Source: Sva-07 sp963829585
GTDB taxonomy: Bacteria; Actinomycetota; Acidimicrobiia; Acidimicrobiales; Ilumatobacteraceae
Assembly (NCBI GenBank): GCA_963829585.1
Contig: CAWHJD010000028.1
Location: 186,001 to 250,000, forward strand
Direction: 5' to 3'
Length of the DNA stretch: 64,000 nt
The notes under the pieces were generated by a model. That model did not search any database, had not been told where the DNA came from, and saw nothing but the letters and a program-made list of their open reading frames with translations. A program made the translations under genes and the position numbers. Shown one piece after another: positions 55,284 through 63,021 of this stretch; the stretch's first letter is position 1, and each line of letters begins with the position of its first letter.

Positions 55284-55846
55284 CGAGCGCTCATTCCGAC
55301 ATCGAGTGCTGCCAGCTGGCGCTGTTCGGTCCACAGATCGGGGGCGAACAGGGCCTGGAGTGCGATGCCGTCGACCAAGGCGATCAGCCGTTCCGCCTCC
55401 CGCTCGGCCATCTCGCGCGGGCCGTGTTCACCGGCCACGAGCGCCGAGACGGTGTCGCGGAACTCGAGATATGCCTCGCGCTGGATGACCGCGAGGTCGG
55501 CATGGGCGCTGGCCTGCGCGGCGAAGGCGAGCGTGACGATCCAGTGCAGCGTGGTCTCCGGGGTGGTGGGCAGCGCGCTGCGCAGCGTCACGCGCAGTGC
55601 CTCCGCCGGCGACATCGATGCGCGGTCGCCGAGGCGGGATCGCCGACGGTCGAGCGAGGCCTGCAGGGTGAACGCGAGCAACTCCTGCTTGTTGGCGAAG
55701 TAGTGGACGAGGGCACCGGTGGTCCAGCCCGCCTCGGCGGCCACCTCGCGCAGCGATGCGCCGTCGATGCCCGAGCGGGCAATGACGCGCGCGGCGGCGT
55801 CGGCGAGTTCACTGCGCCGTTGATCGGCGTCGACCACCTTGGGCAT
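55280..55846 (-). CDS. TetR/AcrR-family transcriptional regulator
   Basis: 188 aa. N-terminal HTH (DQRRSELADAAARVIARSGIDGASLREVAAEAGWTTGALVHYFANKQELL, residues ~7-55) and a C-terminal ligand-binding domain (TetR_C-like, all helical). It is the first gene of a minus-strand operon with the TIM barrel, SDR, Rieske oxygenase and hydrolase genes, and is divergent from another Rieske oxygenase. A clear inverted repeat at 55859-55886, 13 bp upstream of its start, is the likely operator, giving autoregulation and control of both sides. Confidence 0.93.
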   Translation of the reverse strand: MPKVVDADQRRSELADAAARVIARSGIDGASLREVAAEAGWTTGALVHYFANKQELLAFTLQASLDRRRSRLGDRASMSPAEALRVTLRSALPTTPETTLHWIVTLAFAAQASAHADLAVIQREAYLEFRDTVSALVAGEHGPREMAEREAERLIALVDGIALQALFAPDLWTEQRQLAALDVGMSAR

Positions 55847-55858
55847 TGACGCACAATA

Positions 55859-55886
55859 TCACAACTGTTATACATAACGCTCGTGA
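55859..55886. promoter_or_regulatory. Inferred TetR operator
   Basis: Symmetric 28-bp site TCAC-4-GTTAT-AC-ATAAC-4-GTGA in the divergent gap between tetR and the Rieske gene. Both inner (5 bp) and outer (4 bp) arms are perfect. It is AT-rich in an otherwise GC-rich window, as expected for an operator that overlaps promoters. Confidence 0.8.
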
Positions 55887-55962
55887 TGTCACTCCGGAGT
55901 CGGGGTGACGGTTCCGCCCGCCCACACACCGCCCACCGCACCGGTCACACAAGGAGCACCTC

Positions 55963-57108
55963 ATGGTCTACATCCCCACACGCGGCGACGTCCCCGTCCG
56001 GCTGGGTCCGGGCGTGCAGACGCTCCCCGACTACGGCCCGAGCATCATGGATGCCGGCGTGTACCTCGATCCGGTGCGGTTCGAGTTGGAGCGCGAGCGC
56101 GTGCTCGCCCGGCACTGGATCATCGCCGGCCGTTCCGAGCAGATCGTCGACACCGGCGACTGGTTGACCTTCGAGGGCCACGGTGAGACCGTCGTCGTCA
56201 CTCGCCAGCCCGATGGCTCATTGGCCGCGTTCCACAACGTCTGCCAGCACCGCGGCCCGGCGATCGTCGGCGAGTCCGTCGGGTGCGGCGCCCGGCGATT
56301 CACGTGTCCGTACCACGGGTGGGTGTACGACACGACCGGGCTCGTCGTGGGCGTGCCCGAACGCGAGGACTTCGATCCGAAGCATCTCGAGGGCCTGCGG
56401 TCGCCGGCGGTCGCCGCCGACGAGTGGGGTGGCTGGGTGTGGATCAACCTCGCCGGCCCCGACCAGGCTCCCCCGCTGCTCGAGGGCATCGGGCCCGAGA
56501 TCAGCGCCGACCTCGGCCAGTTCCGGATGGAGGACATGATCCTGCACGAGGTCGTCGAGTGGGAGGTACCCGTCAGCTACAAGGCGATCGTCGACGGGTT
56601 CAACGAGATCTACCACACCAAGCAGCTGCACGGCGTCTCGCCCGAGTGGGTCAAGGCCGCTCGTGACACGTCGTTCCACATCGTCGGCGACAACTACATG
56701 TGCTTCGTCCCCCGGGCCGAACGCCTGGAGCAGTTGGCCGCCGACCCCGACCATCATCGGTACGCGATCTGCCACTACGTCGTCTTCCCGAACACGGTGT
56801 TCAACTGCAACCCCGAGCACGTGCAGGTCTTCAACCCGATTCCGATCGACGTGGATCGCACCCGCTTCCTGTGCTGGGAGCTGATCTACCCCGGCGATCT
56901 CGACGATCCCGAGTACGCCGCGTACCACGAACGCACCATGGCGCACTGGGCGGGGCTCAAGCGGGTGGTCGGCGAGGACATCGAGATCTACGAGCAGCTC
57001 GAGCGCACCAAACGGTCGAGCGGCTACACGCGTCACATCCTCAACGAACGCGAGTGCAAGATCGCCCACTACCACGAGAACATGGACCGCAAGATCCGCA
57101 ACCCCTGA
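55963..57108 (+). CDS. Rieske [2Fe-2S] ring-hydroxylating oxygenase, alpha subunit
   Basis: 381 aa. Rieske site NVCQHRGPAIVGESVGCGARRFTC then PYHGW. Mononuclear iron site DGFNEIYHTKQLHG with two His. The C-terminal domain ends LNERECKIAHYHENMDRKIRNP. Resembles the phenylpropionate/choline-monooxygenase-like single-subunit Rieske enzymes. Divergent from tetR across the operator, so probably induced by the same ligand. Third Rieske alpha subunit in 8.5 kb. The sigma-factor gene converges on it. Confidence 0.93.
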   Translation: MVYIPTRGDVPVRLGPGVQTLPDYGPSIMDAGVYLDPVRFELERERVLARHWIIAGRSEQIVDTGDWLTFEGHGETVVVTRQPDGSLAAFHNVCQHRGPAIVGESVGCGARRFTCPYHGWVYDTTGLVVGVPEREDFDPKHLEGLRSPAVAADEWGGWVWINLAGPDQAPPLLEGIGPEISADLGQFRMEDMILHEVVEWEVPVSYKAIVDGFNEIYHTKQLHGVSPEWVKAARDTSFHIVGDNYMCFVPRAERLEQLAADPDHHRYAICHYVVFPNTVFNCNPEHVQVFNPIPIDVDRTRFLCWELIYPGDLDDPEYAAYHERTMAHWAGLKRVVGEDIEIYEQLERTKRSSGYTRHILNERECKIAHYHENMDRKIRNP

Positions 57109-57132
57109 CGCAATTCACGTGACCGCTTTCTT

Positions 57133-57163
57133 GTGACCGATGGTGTCAGACACCATCGGTCAC
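57133..57163. repeat. 31-bp perfect palindrome (family C) supplying a stop codon
   Basis: Arms of 15 bp (GTGACCGATGGTGTC and its complement) around A57148. On the minus strand the central bases form GTC-TGA, so the palindrome encodes the last residues (VTDGV) and stop of the sigma factor gene. Its core GTCTGAC/GTCAGAC is shared with the family B core. Confidence 0.85.
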
Positions 57164-58129
57164 CAGCCGGGCGGGAAAGCCGAACCGTTCGAACGCCTCG
57201 GTGTCGAGGAATGCGTGGATGGCTTCGATGCGGTCACCGCGGAGCTCGATCACCTGGAGGGCCCACGGGGAGTGTCCGCCCTCGGGGTCGATCCGGTACT
57301 GCGCGAAGGCCGGGCAGCCGTTGGCCTCACCGGCCAGGAGTCGGGAACCCCTGCAGCCGATGCCCGCACCCGCGTACCAGGCGATGAGGTCGTCGCGGCC
57401 CGCGAGCCACATTGCGTACGGAGGCATGGCCTGGACCACGTCGTCGTGCAGCAGGGCGGCGAGCGCGTCCATGTCGTACTTCTCGAATGCCTCGACGTAG
57501 CGCACGAGGAGTTGCTGCTGCTCATCCGACAGCGCGACGGTCGGCGCTGAGGACGGCGCCTCGGCGAGAGTGGCTCGGGCGCGCTGCAGCGCGCTGTTCA
57601 CCGATGCCGTCGAGGTGTCGAGGAGTTCGGCCACCTCGATCACCGGCCATCGGAGCACGTCGCACAGCACGAGCGCCGCTCGCGGTTTCGCGGGGAGCCG
57701 TTGGAGCGCGCTGACGAACGCGAGGCGGATGGTGTCGCGTCGCGCAGCGACGTCGGCCGGGTCGCCATCGAGATCGATGACCGCCGAGTCCGAGATCGGT
57801 GTGACCCAGCGGCCGTTCGGGAGAATGTCGGTGAGATGCACCGGATCGGGCGGGCGCGCGGGACCGAGATCCATCGGTCGCGCCCGGCGCTGGGGGCTGC
57901 GGCCCATGTCGGTGCACACGTTGGTGGCGATGCGATAGAGCCAGGTCCTGACGCTTGCGCGGCCCTCGAACCGGTCGGCTGCCCGCCACGCTCGCAGCAT
58001 CGTCTCCTGCACCGCATCCTCGGCCTCCGAACCCGAGCCCAGCAACCGGTAGCAGTAGCCGGTGAGTTCGCGCCGGTACGCCTCGAGGTCGGCCACGGCC
58101 GACGGTGACGTCGTGCTCACGTGCGTCAT
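57146..58129 (-). CDS. ECF sigma factor with C-terminal SnoaL-like domain
   Basis: 327 aa from the ATG at 58129. Sigma region 2 (DAVQETMLRAWRAADRFEGRASVRTWLYRIATNVC, residues ~10-75), region 4 (LQRLPAKPRAALVLCDVLRWPVIEVAELLDTSTASVNSALQRARATL, ~145-195), then an NTF2/SnoaL-like domain (~205-327). This resembles the mycobacterial SigG/SigJ-like ECF group, where the C-terminal domain replaces an anti-sigma factor in control. The ATG overlaps the stop of the STAS gene. Its own stop lies in palindrome C. Confidence 0.93.
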   Translation of the reverse strand: MTHVSTTSPSAVADLEAYRRELTGYCYRLLGSGSEAEDAVQETMLRAWRAADRFEGRASVRTWLYRIATNVCTDMGRSPQRRARPMDLGPARPPDPVHLTDILPNGRWVTPISDSAVIDLDGDPADVAARRDTIRLAFVSALQRLPAKPRAALVLCDVLRWPVIEVAELLDTSTASVNSALQRARATLAEAPSSAPTVALSDEQQQLLVRYVEAFEKYDMDALAALLHDDVVQAMPPYAMWLAGRDDLIAWYAGAGIGCRGSRLLAGEANGCPAFAQYRIDPEGGHSPWALQVIELRGDRIEAIHAFLDTEAFERFGFPARLVTDGV

Positions 58130-58326
58130 CGTAGATCTGCTCCGGTCTCGCCGCGAGCGGACGCGTCGGCCTCGCACTCGCACAGGATGTCCCCGACCCC
58201 GGCGAGATCGAGCAGCGACCGCAGGTCGGCATCGGCGCCGGTGAGGTGGACGCCACACCCCAACCTGCGGGCGACCACGACGAGGCGGCACAGGTCGTCG
58301 ACCGCCCGCAGGTCGGGGGCGTTCAC
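58126..58326 (-). CDS. Short STAS-domain-like protein
   Basis: 66 aa from the GTG at 58326. The stretch DLRAVDDLCRLVVVARRLG then AGVGDIL resembles the second half of STAS (anti-anti-sigma) domains. The first ~30 residues of a typical domain, with the phosphorylated Ser, are absent; the frame is blocked upstream by a TGA. It is therefore truncated or unusually short. The stop overlaps the sigma factor start (ATGA), so it is translated with it and may modulate it. Confidence 0.6.
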   Translation of the reverse strand: MNAPDLRAVDDLCRLVVVARRLGCGVHLTGADADLRSLLDLAGVGDILCECEADASARGETGADLR

Positions 58327-58397
58327 GATCCGCCGGCCCCGGTTGCCCCGGCGCCGTGGGCGTCAAGGCACCGGTTCGGGATGATGCGCGGCATCGA

Positions 58398-59021
58398 TCA
58401 GCCCTCCCAGTCCGGCGTGGGTGGCGTCTCGCCGGGGCGGTACACGCAGAGCAGGACACCCGTCGGGCTGGTGGACGTGCTCACCAGGTCGAGCGGTCGT
58501 CGCTCGCCGTCCATGGGGTACACCGACTTACCGCCACCGAGCAGCACGGGCTCGATCATCAGCCGGTACTCGTCGACCAGGCCGGCCGCGACGAGCGTGC
58601 GGGCGAGCTGCGAGGATCCCATCACGGCGAGGTCGCCGCCCTCGGACTGCTTCAGCTCGGCGATGCTGCTCACCACGTCGTCGCCGGAGACGAGGATCGA
58701 ATTGGCCCACGTGAGGTCCCCCTCGGTGAGGGTGCTGGACACCACGTACTTGGTGATGGTGTTCATGCGTGTCGCGAAGGGGTCGCTGCCGTCGTCACGG
58801 TCGGGCCAGGCCGCGGCCATCGCCTGCCACGTCCGGCGACCGAACAGCAGCGCGTCGGTGGTCTGCATGGCGTCGTCGATGAAGCCACCGAGAGTCTCCG
58901 GATCGAAGTACGGCATCGACCAGCCACCGTGGGCGAACGCGCCGTCGGTGTCCTCCTCGGCGCCGCCGGGTGCCTGCACCACGCCGTCGAGGCTCATGAA
59001 CTCACCGAGCACGATGCGCAT
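58398..59021 (-). CDS. Dihydrofolate-reductase-family (RibD C-terminal-like) protein
   Basis: 207 aa. DHFR/RibD_C fold: MRIVLGEFMSLDGVVQAPGGAEEDTDGAFAHGGW, then LLFGRRTWQAMAAAWP, VSSTLTEGDLTWANS, GDLAVMGSSQLARTLVAAGLVDEYRLMIEPVLLGGGKSVY. Family members use NADPH to reduce pterin- or pyrimidine-like compounds, most of unknown role. The ATG overlaps the stop of the VOC gene (ATGA). Such proteins often lie beside SigG-type sigma factors and VOC proteins, as here. Confidence 0.92.
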   Translation of the reverse strand: MRIVLGEFMSLDGVVQAPGGAEEDTDGAFAHGGWSMPYFDPETLGGFIDDAMQTTDALLFGRRTWQAMAAAWPDRDDGSDPFATRMNTITKYVVSSTLTEGDLTWANSILVSGDDVVSSIAELKQSEGGDLAVMGSSQLARTLVAAGLVDEYRLMIEPVLLGGGKSVYPMDGERRPLDLVSTSTSPTGVLLCVYRPGETPPTPDWEG

Positions 59022-59440
59022 CAGCGATCCTCCGCCGACTCGACGTTGACCATCCACGACACGCCGAACCGATCGACACACATGCCGAACAACGGCGCCC
59101 AGAACGTGGGACTCAGCTCCATGCCGATCGATCCACCGTCGGCGAGTGCCTCGAAGACCCGACGGGCCTCGTCGTGGTCGGTGAGGGTGTAGTTCACCGC
59201 CGCCCCCTTCACGCCGGCACCGTCTCCTCCCGGATCGTCGGAGGCCATCAGCAGGTTGCCGTCGCCGAAGCTCAGCGCGGCGTGGACCACGAAGTCGGCG
59301 GGGGCGTCGAACGGGGTCTCCTCGCTCGCGGGCAGGTCGGCGAAGTTCATGATGTCGAGCTGCCCACCGAGGATCTCGTGGTAGCGGGTCATCGCTTCGC
59401 GGGTCGTGTTCGTGAAGAACAGGTACGGATGCACGGACAT
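59021..59440 (-). CDS. VOC-family protein (PhnB-like)
   Basis: 139 aa from the ATG at 59440, which follows a strong AGGAGG site; an upstream ATG in the same frame lacks one. PhnB-like vicinal oxygen chelate fold: SVHPYLFFTNTTREAMTRYHEILGGQLDIMNFADLP, then HAALSFGDGNLLMASDD and AVNYTLTDHDEARRVFEALADGGSIGMELSPTFWAPLFGMCVDRFGVSWMVN. First gene of the VOC, DHFR-like, STAS-like, sigma operon. Role unknown; it may bind a stress-related small molecule. Confidence 0.92.
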   Translation of the reverse strand: MSVHPYLFFTNTTREAMTRYHEILGGQLDIMNFADLPASEETPFDAPADFVVHAALSFGDGNLLMASDDPGGDGAGVKGAAVNYTLTDHDEARRVFEALADGGSIGMELSPTFWAPLFGMCVDRFGVSWMVNVESAEDR

Positions 59441-59521
59441 GGGTTCCTCCTGGAATCGGTGACAATCGGGATGCAACTGTGCAGACGGATCCCGTACCCC
59501 GAATTCATCGCGACCTCACCC

Positions 59522-59574
59522 CCGAAATTCTCCTGAGGCTGCGCGCTCAGCGCGCATCTCCAGGAGAATTTCGG
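59522..59574. repeat. 53-bp nested palindrome (family A), copy 2
   Basis: Outer arms CCGAAATTCTCCT and AGGAGAATTTCGG, inner palindrome TGCGCGCT-C-AGCGCGCA. Same design as 36273-36327 with changed spacers. It lies between the GT4 stop (59592) and the VOC start on the same strand, so it may end GT4 transcription. Apart from this element the 151-bp gap shows no gene. Confidence 0.85.
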
Positions 59575-59591
59575 AGGTGGCGGCTGGGGTG

Positions 59592-60698
59592 TCAGGTGGG
59601 GCGGAGGACTTCGCGGTAGACGGCGACGTAACGGTCGATCATCGTCGTCGTGTCGAAGCGAGCCACGGCCAGGGCGCGGATCGCCTGGCGATCGAGGTCG
59701 GAGGCGGCATCGACCGCGGCGACGGCGTCGTCAGGGCCGGAGACGAGAAACCCGGTCGTGCCGTGGTCGATGAGTTCGCGCATCGAGCCCCGATCGTGAG
59801 CGATCACCGGAGTGCCACATGCCATCGCCTCCACGACGCTGTAGCCGAACGGCTCGTCGAAGTCGATCAGGTGGAGCAGGGCGTGGGCACGTCCGAGGAC
59901 GTCGGCGCGATCGGAGGCGGCGACGGGTCCGAGGTATCGGACGTGGTCGCCGTCGACGTGCGGCTCGACCTCCTCGCGGAAGTACCGCTCGTCCTGGACG
60001 ATGCCGGCGATGTCGAGCCGGCGGCCGGTTCGACGGGCGACGTCGATGGCATGAGCGGTGCCCTTGTCGGGATGGATCCGCCCGAAGAACAAGAGGTGGT
60101 CCTCGGGATCAGGGTGGACCTCGAAGGCTGCGGTGTCGATGCCGTGATGGATCGTGGCCGCGTAGTGGAGATTCGGGTGCCGGTCGGCGTCGCTGATCGC
60201 GACGTAGTGGGTGGTGGCGTCGTACTGCTCGTAGACCGGCACGATGCGGGGTGACGAGAATCCGTGGATCGTCGTGACCACCGGCGTCTCGACGAGCCCG
60301 CTGTACGTGAGCGGGAGGAAGTCGAAGCTGTTGTGGATGACGTCGAACTCGTCGGCCCGCTCGAACACGGCGGCGATGTGCAGGCATTCGGCGACCTTCG
60401 GTTCGATCGTGGGGTCCTCGGACCAGCCCGTCGGCGCCGTGCCGTGCAGTGTGGCCGTGGTGACCGAGTCGGCGGTGGCGAAGAGCGTGACCTCGTGTCC
60501 CGCTGCGACCAGACCCTCGGTGAGCAGCGACGCGAACTGCTCCCACGGGCCGTAATGGCGCGGCGGGGTCCTCCAGGCGATCGGAGCGAGCACTGCGACC
60601 CGGAGTGATCGACCGGGATCGGTGCTGTGATGACGTCGAGGGATGGGGTCAGGGTACCGACGGCGGATCGAGAACCCGGCGCAGTACAGTGGTCTCAC
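59592..60698 (-). CDS. GT4-family glycosyltransferase (start uncertain)
   Basis: GT-B fold retaining glycosyltransferase: LAPIAWRTPPRHYGPWEQFASLLTEGL, HNSFDFLPLTYS, VTTIHGFSSPRIVPVYEQY, FGRIHPDKGTAHAI and the GT4 donor motif FDEPFGYSVVEAMACGTPVIAHDRGSMRELI. Probably uses a nucleotide sugar to build a glycan or glycolipid. The GTG at 60698 adds ~40 Arg-rich residues; the only other start, GTG at 60593, would cut into the first strand. No RBS favours either, so a small error near the start is possible. Divergent from the second GT4 gene. Confidence 0.88.
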   Translation of the reverse strand: MRPLYCAGFSIRRRYPDPIPRRHHSTDPGRSLRVAVLAPIAWRTPPRHYGPWEQFASLLTEGLVAAGHEVTLFATADSVTTATLHGTAPTGWSEDPTIEPKVAECLHIAAVFERADEFDVIHNSFDFLPLTYSGLVETPVVTTIHGFSSPRIVPVYEQYDATTHYVAISDADRHPNLHYAATIHHGIDTAAFEVHPDPEDHLLFFGRIHPDKGTAHAIDVARRTGRRLDIAGIVQDERYFREEVEPHVDGDHVRYLGPVAASDRADVLGRAHALLHLIDFDEPFGYSVVEAMACGTPVIAHDRGSMRELIDHGTTGFLVSGPDDAVAAVDAASDLDRQAIRALAVARFDTTTMIDRYVAVYREVLRPT

Positions 60699-60801
60699 GT
60701 CCCCTCGGACGTGTGCGCCCCGCTTGGGCTGGACGGCCGTTTCGGTCCTGTCGCCCTCCGCAGGCTTGTCGCCTCGCACGAGCCGAACAAGGAGTTCCGA
60801 G

Positions 60802-61980
60802 TTGCACACTGCCGTCTCAGCCCTGCCCACGACCTCGGACGAAGGCGAGACTCGATCCTTCGGGATCCTGTCGACCTTTCCGCCCACGTCGTGCGGGATC
60901 GCCACGTTCTCCGCTGCCCTCGCTGCCGGCCTGATCGCAACCGGGGCGTCCGTCGACGTCGTTCGGATCGGACCGCCACCCGAACTCGAAGACGTCCTGG
61001 TGGTGGGGGCACTCGACAGCGACACCCCGTCGAATCGGGCGGCCGCGGTCGAAGCGTTGAACGCCGACGACGTGGTCATCGTCCAGCACGAGTACGGCTT
61101 GTACGACGGCCTCGACGGTGAGTCGATCATCGAGCTGATGGCCGCCATCGATGCCCCGATCGTCGTGGTTGCCCACACGGTCCTGAGCGATCCGACGCCG
61201 AACCAACGGCGCGTTCTCGAACGCGTGTGTGCCGCGGCAGATGCAGTGGTGGTCATGACCGAGACTGCACGAACGCGACTCTTCGAGGGATTCGACGTCG
61301 ACCACGCCAGGGTGACCCTGATCCCGCACGGCGCGACCACCCCGTCGGCAGCGCCCGCGAGCGCACCGAGCCGGGTCGGTGACCCGGCCCGCGTGCTGAC
61401 CTGGGGCCTGCTCGGTCCCGGCAAGGGAATCGAGTGGGCGATCGACGCGCTCGACGAACTCCACGATCTCGATCCACACCCGGAGTACGTCGTCGCCGGC
61501 TCCACGCACCCGAAGGTCCGCGAGCACCACGGCGAGGCCTACCGCGAGATGCTCGTCGACCGCGCCGCCGCATCGACCTCGGCGGCCCACGTCACGTTCG
61601 ACGACACGTACCGCGACCTCGCGTCGTTGACCGAGCTGATCCAGTCCGCCGACGTGGTGGTGCTCCCGTACGACTCGCGTGATCAGGTCACCTCCGGCGT
61701 GTTGGTCGACGCAGTGGCGGCAGGCCGCCCGGTCGTGTCGACCGCGTTCCCTCATGCAGTGGAACTGCTGGCGAGCGGAGCCGGAATCGTCGTCCCCCAG
61801 CGTGATCCGGTGGCCCTCGGCCGGGCGATCCGGTCGGTGCTGACCGACCCGCAGTTGGCGGCGTCGATGGCAGCCGAGGCTCGCCGCCTCGCGCCCGGCC
61901 TGTCGTGGCCGGCAGTCGCGCGCCGCTACTGCCGGCTGGCCGATCAGGTGGGGGCGGCCCGAGCCGCCTGCGCGTCATGA
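60802..61980 (+). CDS. GT4-family glycosyltransferase
   Basis: 392 aa from the TTG at 60802, chosen because AAGGAG (60790-60795) lies 6 bases before it and the protein similarity begins there (FGILSTFPPTSCGIATFSAALAAGL). Other signs: VVIVQHEYGLYDG, VVVAHTVLSDPTPNQRRVLE, WGLLGPGKGIEWAIDAL, and the donor site region VVVLPYDSRDQVTSGVLVDAVAAGRPVVST. Partner of the divergent GT4 gene. Its stop overlaps the start of the next gene (ATGA), so the alpha/alpha-barrel protein is made with it. Confidence 0.9.
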   Translation: MHTAVSALPTTSDEGETRSFGILSTFPPTSCGIATFSAALAAGLIATGASVDVVRIGPPPELEDVLVVGALDSDTPSNRAAAVEALNADDVVIVQHEYGLYDGLDGESIIELMAAIDAPIVVVAHTVLSDPTPNQRRVLERVCAAADAVVVMTETARTRLFEGFDVDHARVTLIPHGATTPSAAPASAPSRVGDPARVLTWGLLGPGKGIEWAIDALDELHDLDPHPEYVVAGSTHPKVREHHGEAYREMLVDRAAASTSAAHVTFDDTYRDLASLTELIQSADVVVLPYDSRDQVTSGVLVDAVAAGRPVVSTAFPHAVELLASGAGIVVPQRDPVALGRAIRSVLTDPQLAASMAAEARRLAPGLSWPAVARRYCRLADQVGAARAACAS

Positions 61981-63021
61981 CGCTGCCGTCATTCGGCCAT
62001 GTCCTGTCGCTGAGCGACGACATCGGGATGTTCGAACACGCCGACCACGCCGAACCACGACGTGAGCACGGCTACTGCACCGATGACGTCGCCCGGCTGC
62101 TGATCGTCGCCGTCCGCGAGCCCGCCGAGAGCCAGGCGGTGCTGGAGTTGGGCCTGACCGCGTTCCGCTTCCTCACGCGAGTCCCAGAGCGTGACGGGAC
62201 GAACCCGCAACCGACGCGACGCGAACGGTCGTTGGCGTGGCCGCTACGGCGTCGAGGACTGCTGGGGACGCAGCCTCTGGGCGTTCGGCACTGCGGCACG
62301 TCGCGCCGACGACGAAGGGATGCGTTCGAGCGCTCTGTCGTACTTCGACCACGGAGCGAAGCAACGATCGCCGCATCGTCGCGCGATGGCGTTCGCCGCC
62401 CTCGGTGCCGCCGAGGTCGCACAGCACGACGCCCGCCACCGCGGCGCTCGCTCCCTGCTCGCCGACGCCGTCACGACGATCGGACCGGCGTCGAACGACC
62501 CGGCATGGCCGTGGCCGGAGCCCCGCCTGTCCTACGCCAACGCGGCGCTGCCGGAGGTGCTCATCGCGGCCGGCCATCTCCTCGATCGCCCCGACGTCCT
62601 CGACGACGGGCTCACGTTGCTGCGCTGGCTCCTCGACCGCGAGACGATCGATGGCCACCTGTCGCCGACACCCGTCGATGGCGCCGGCCGCGACGACGTG
62701 GTCGGACGGTTCGATCAGCAGCCGATCGAGGTTGCCGCGATGGCCGACGCGTGCGCACGCGCCCACGCGGTGACCGGTGACGACGACTGGCGGCGCGGCC
62801 TGGACCTCGCGATCGACTGGTTCGCCGGCGGCAACGACGTCGGCACGCCGATGTGGGATGTCGCCACGAACGGCGGCTACGACGGGCTCAACCCGACCGG
62901 ACCCAACCTCAACCAGGGCGCCGAGTCGACGCTCGCTCTCATCAGCACCATGCAGTACGCACCCCGTCCGTCGGGAGCCGGACGTACCCCGGTCAGCGGC
63001 CCGAGGTGGTCAACCGGCTGA
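61977..63021 (+). CDS. Alpha/alpha-barrel protein of glycan clusters, frameshifted
   Basis: Family of unknown activity always beside GT4 and GH130 genes in actinobacteria, often listed as glycosyltransferase or glycosidase. The start ATG at 61977 overlaps the GT4 stop. First frame: FEHADHAEPRREHGYCTDDVARLL. After FRFLTRV the match moves to the next frame (VTGRTRNRRDANGRWRGRYGVEDCWGRSLWAFGTAARR to the end). Dropping one C of CCC at 62183-62185 gives a 347-aa protein (FLTRVQSVTGRTRNRRD). The 3' end overlaps the convergent GH130 gene by 29 bp. Confidence 0.78.
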
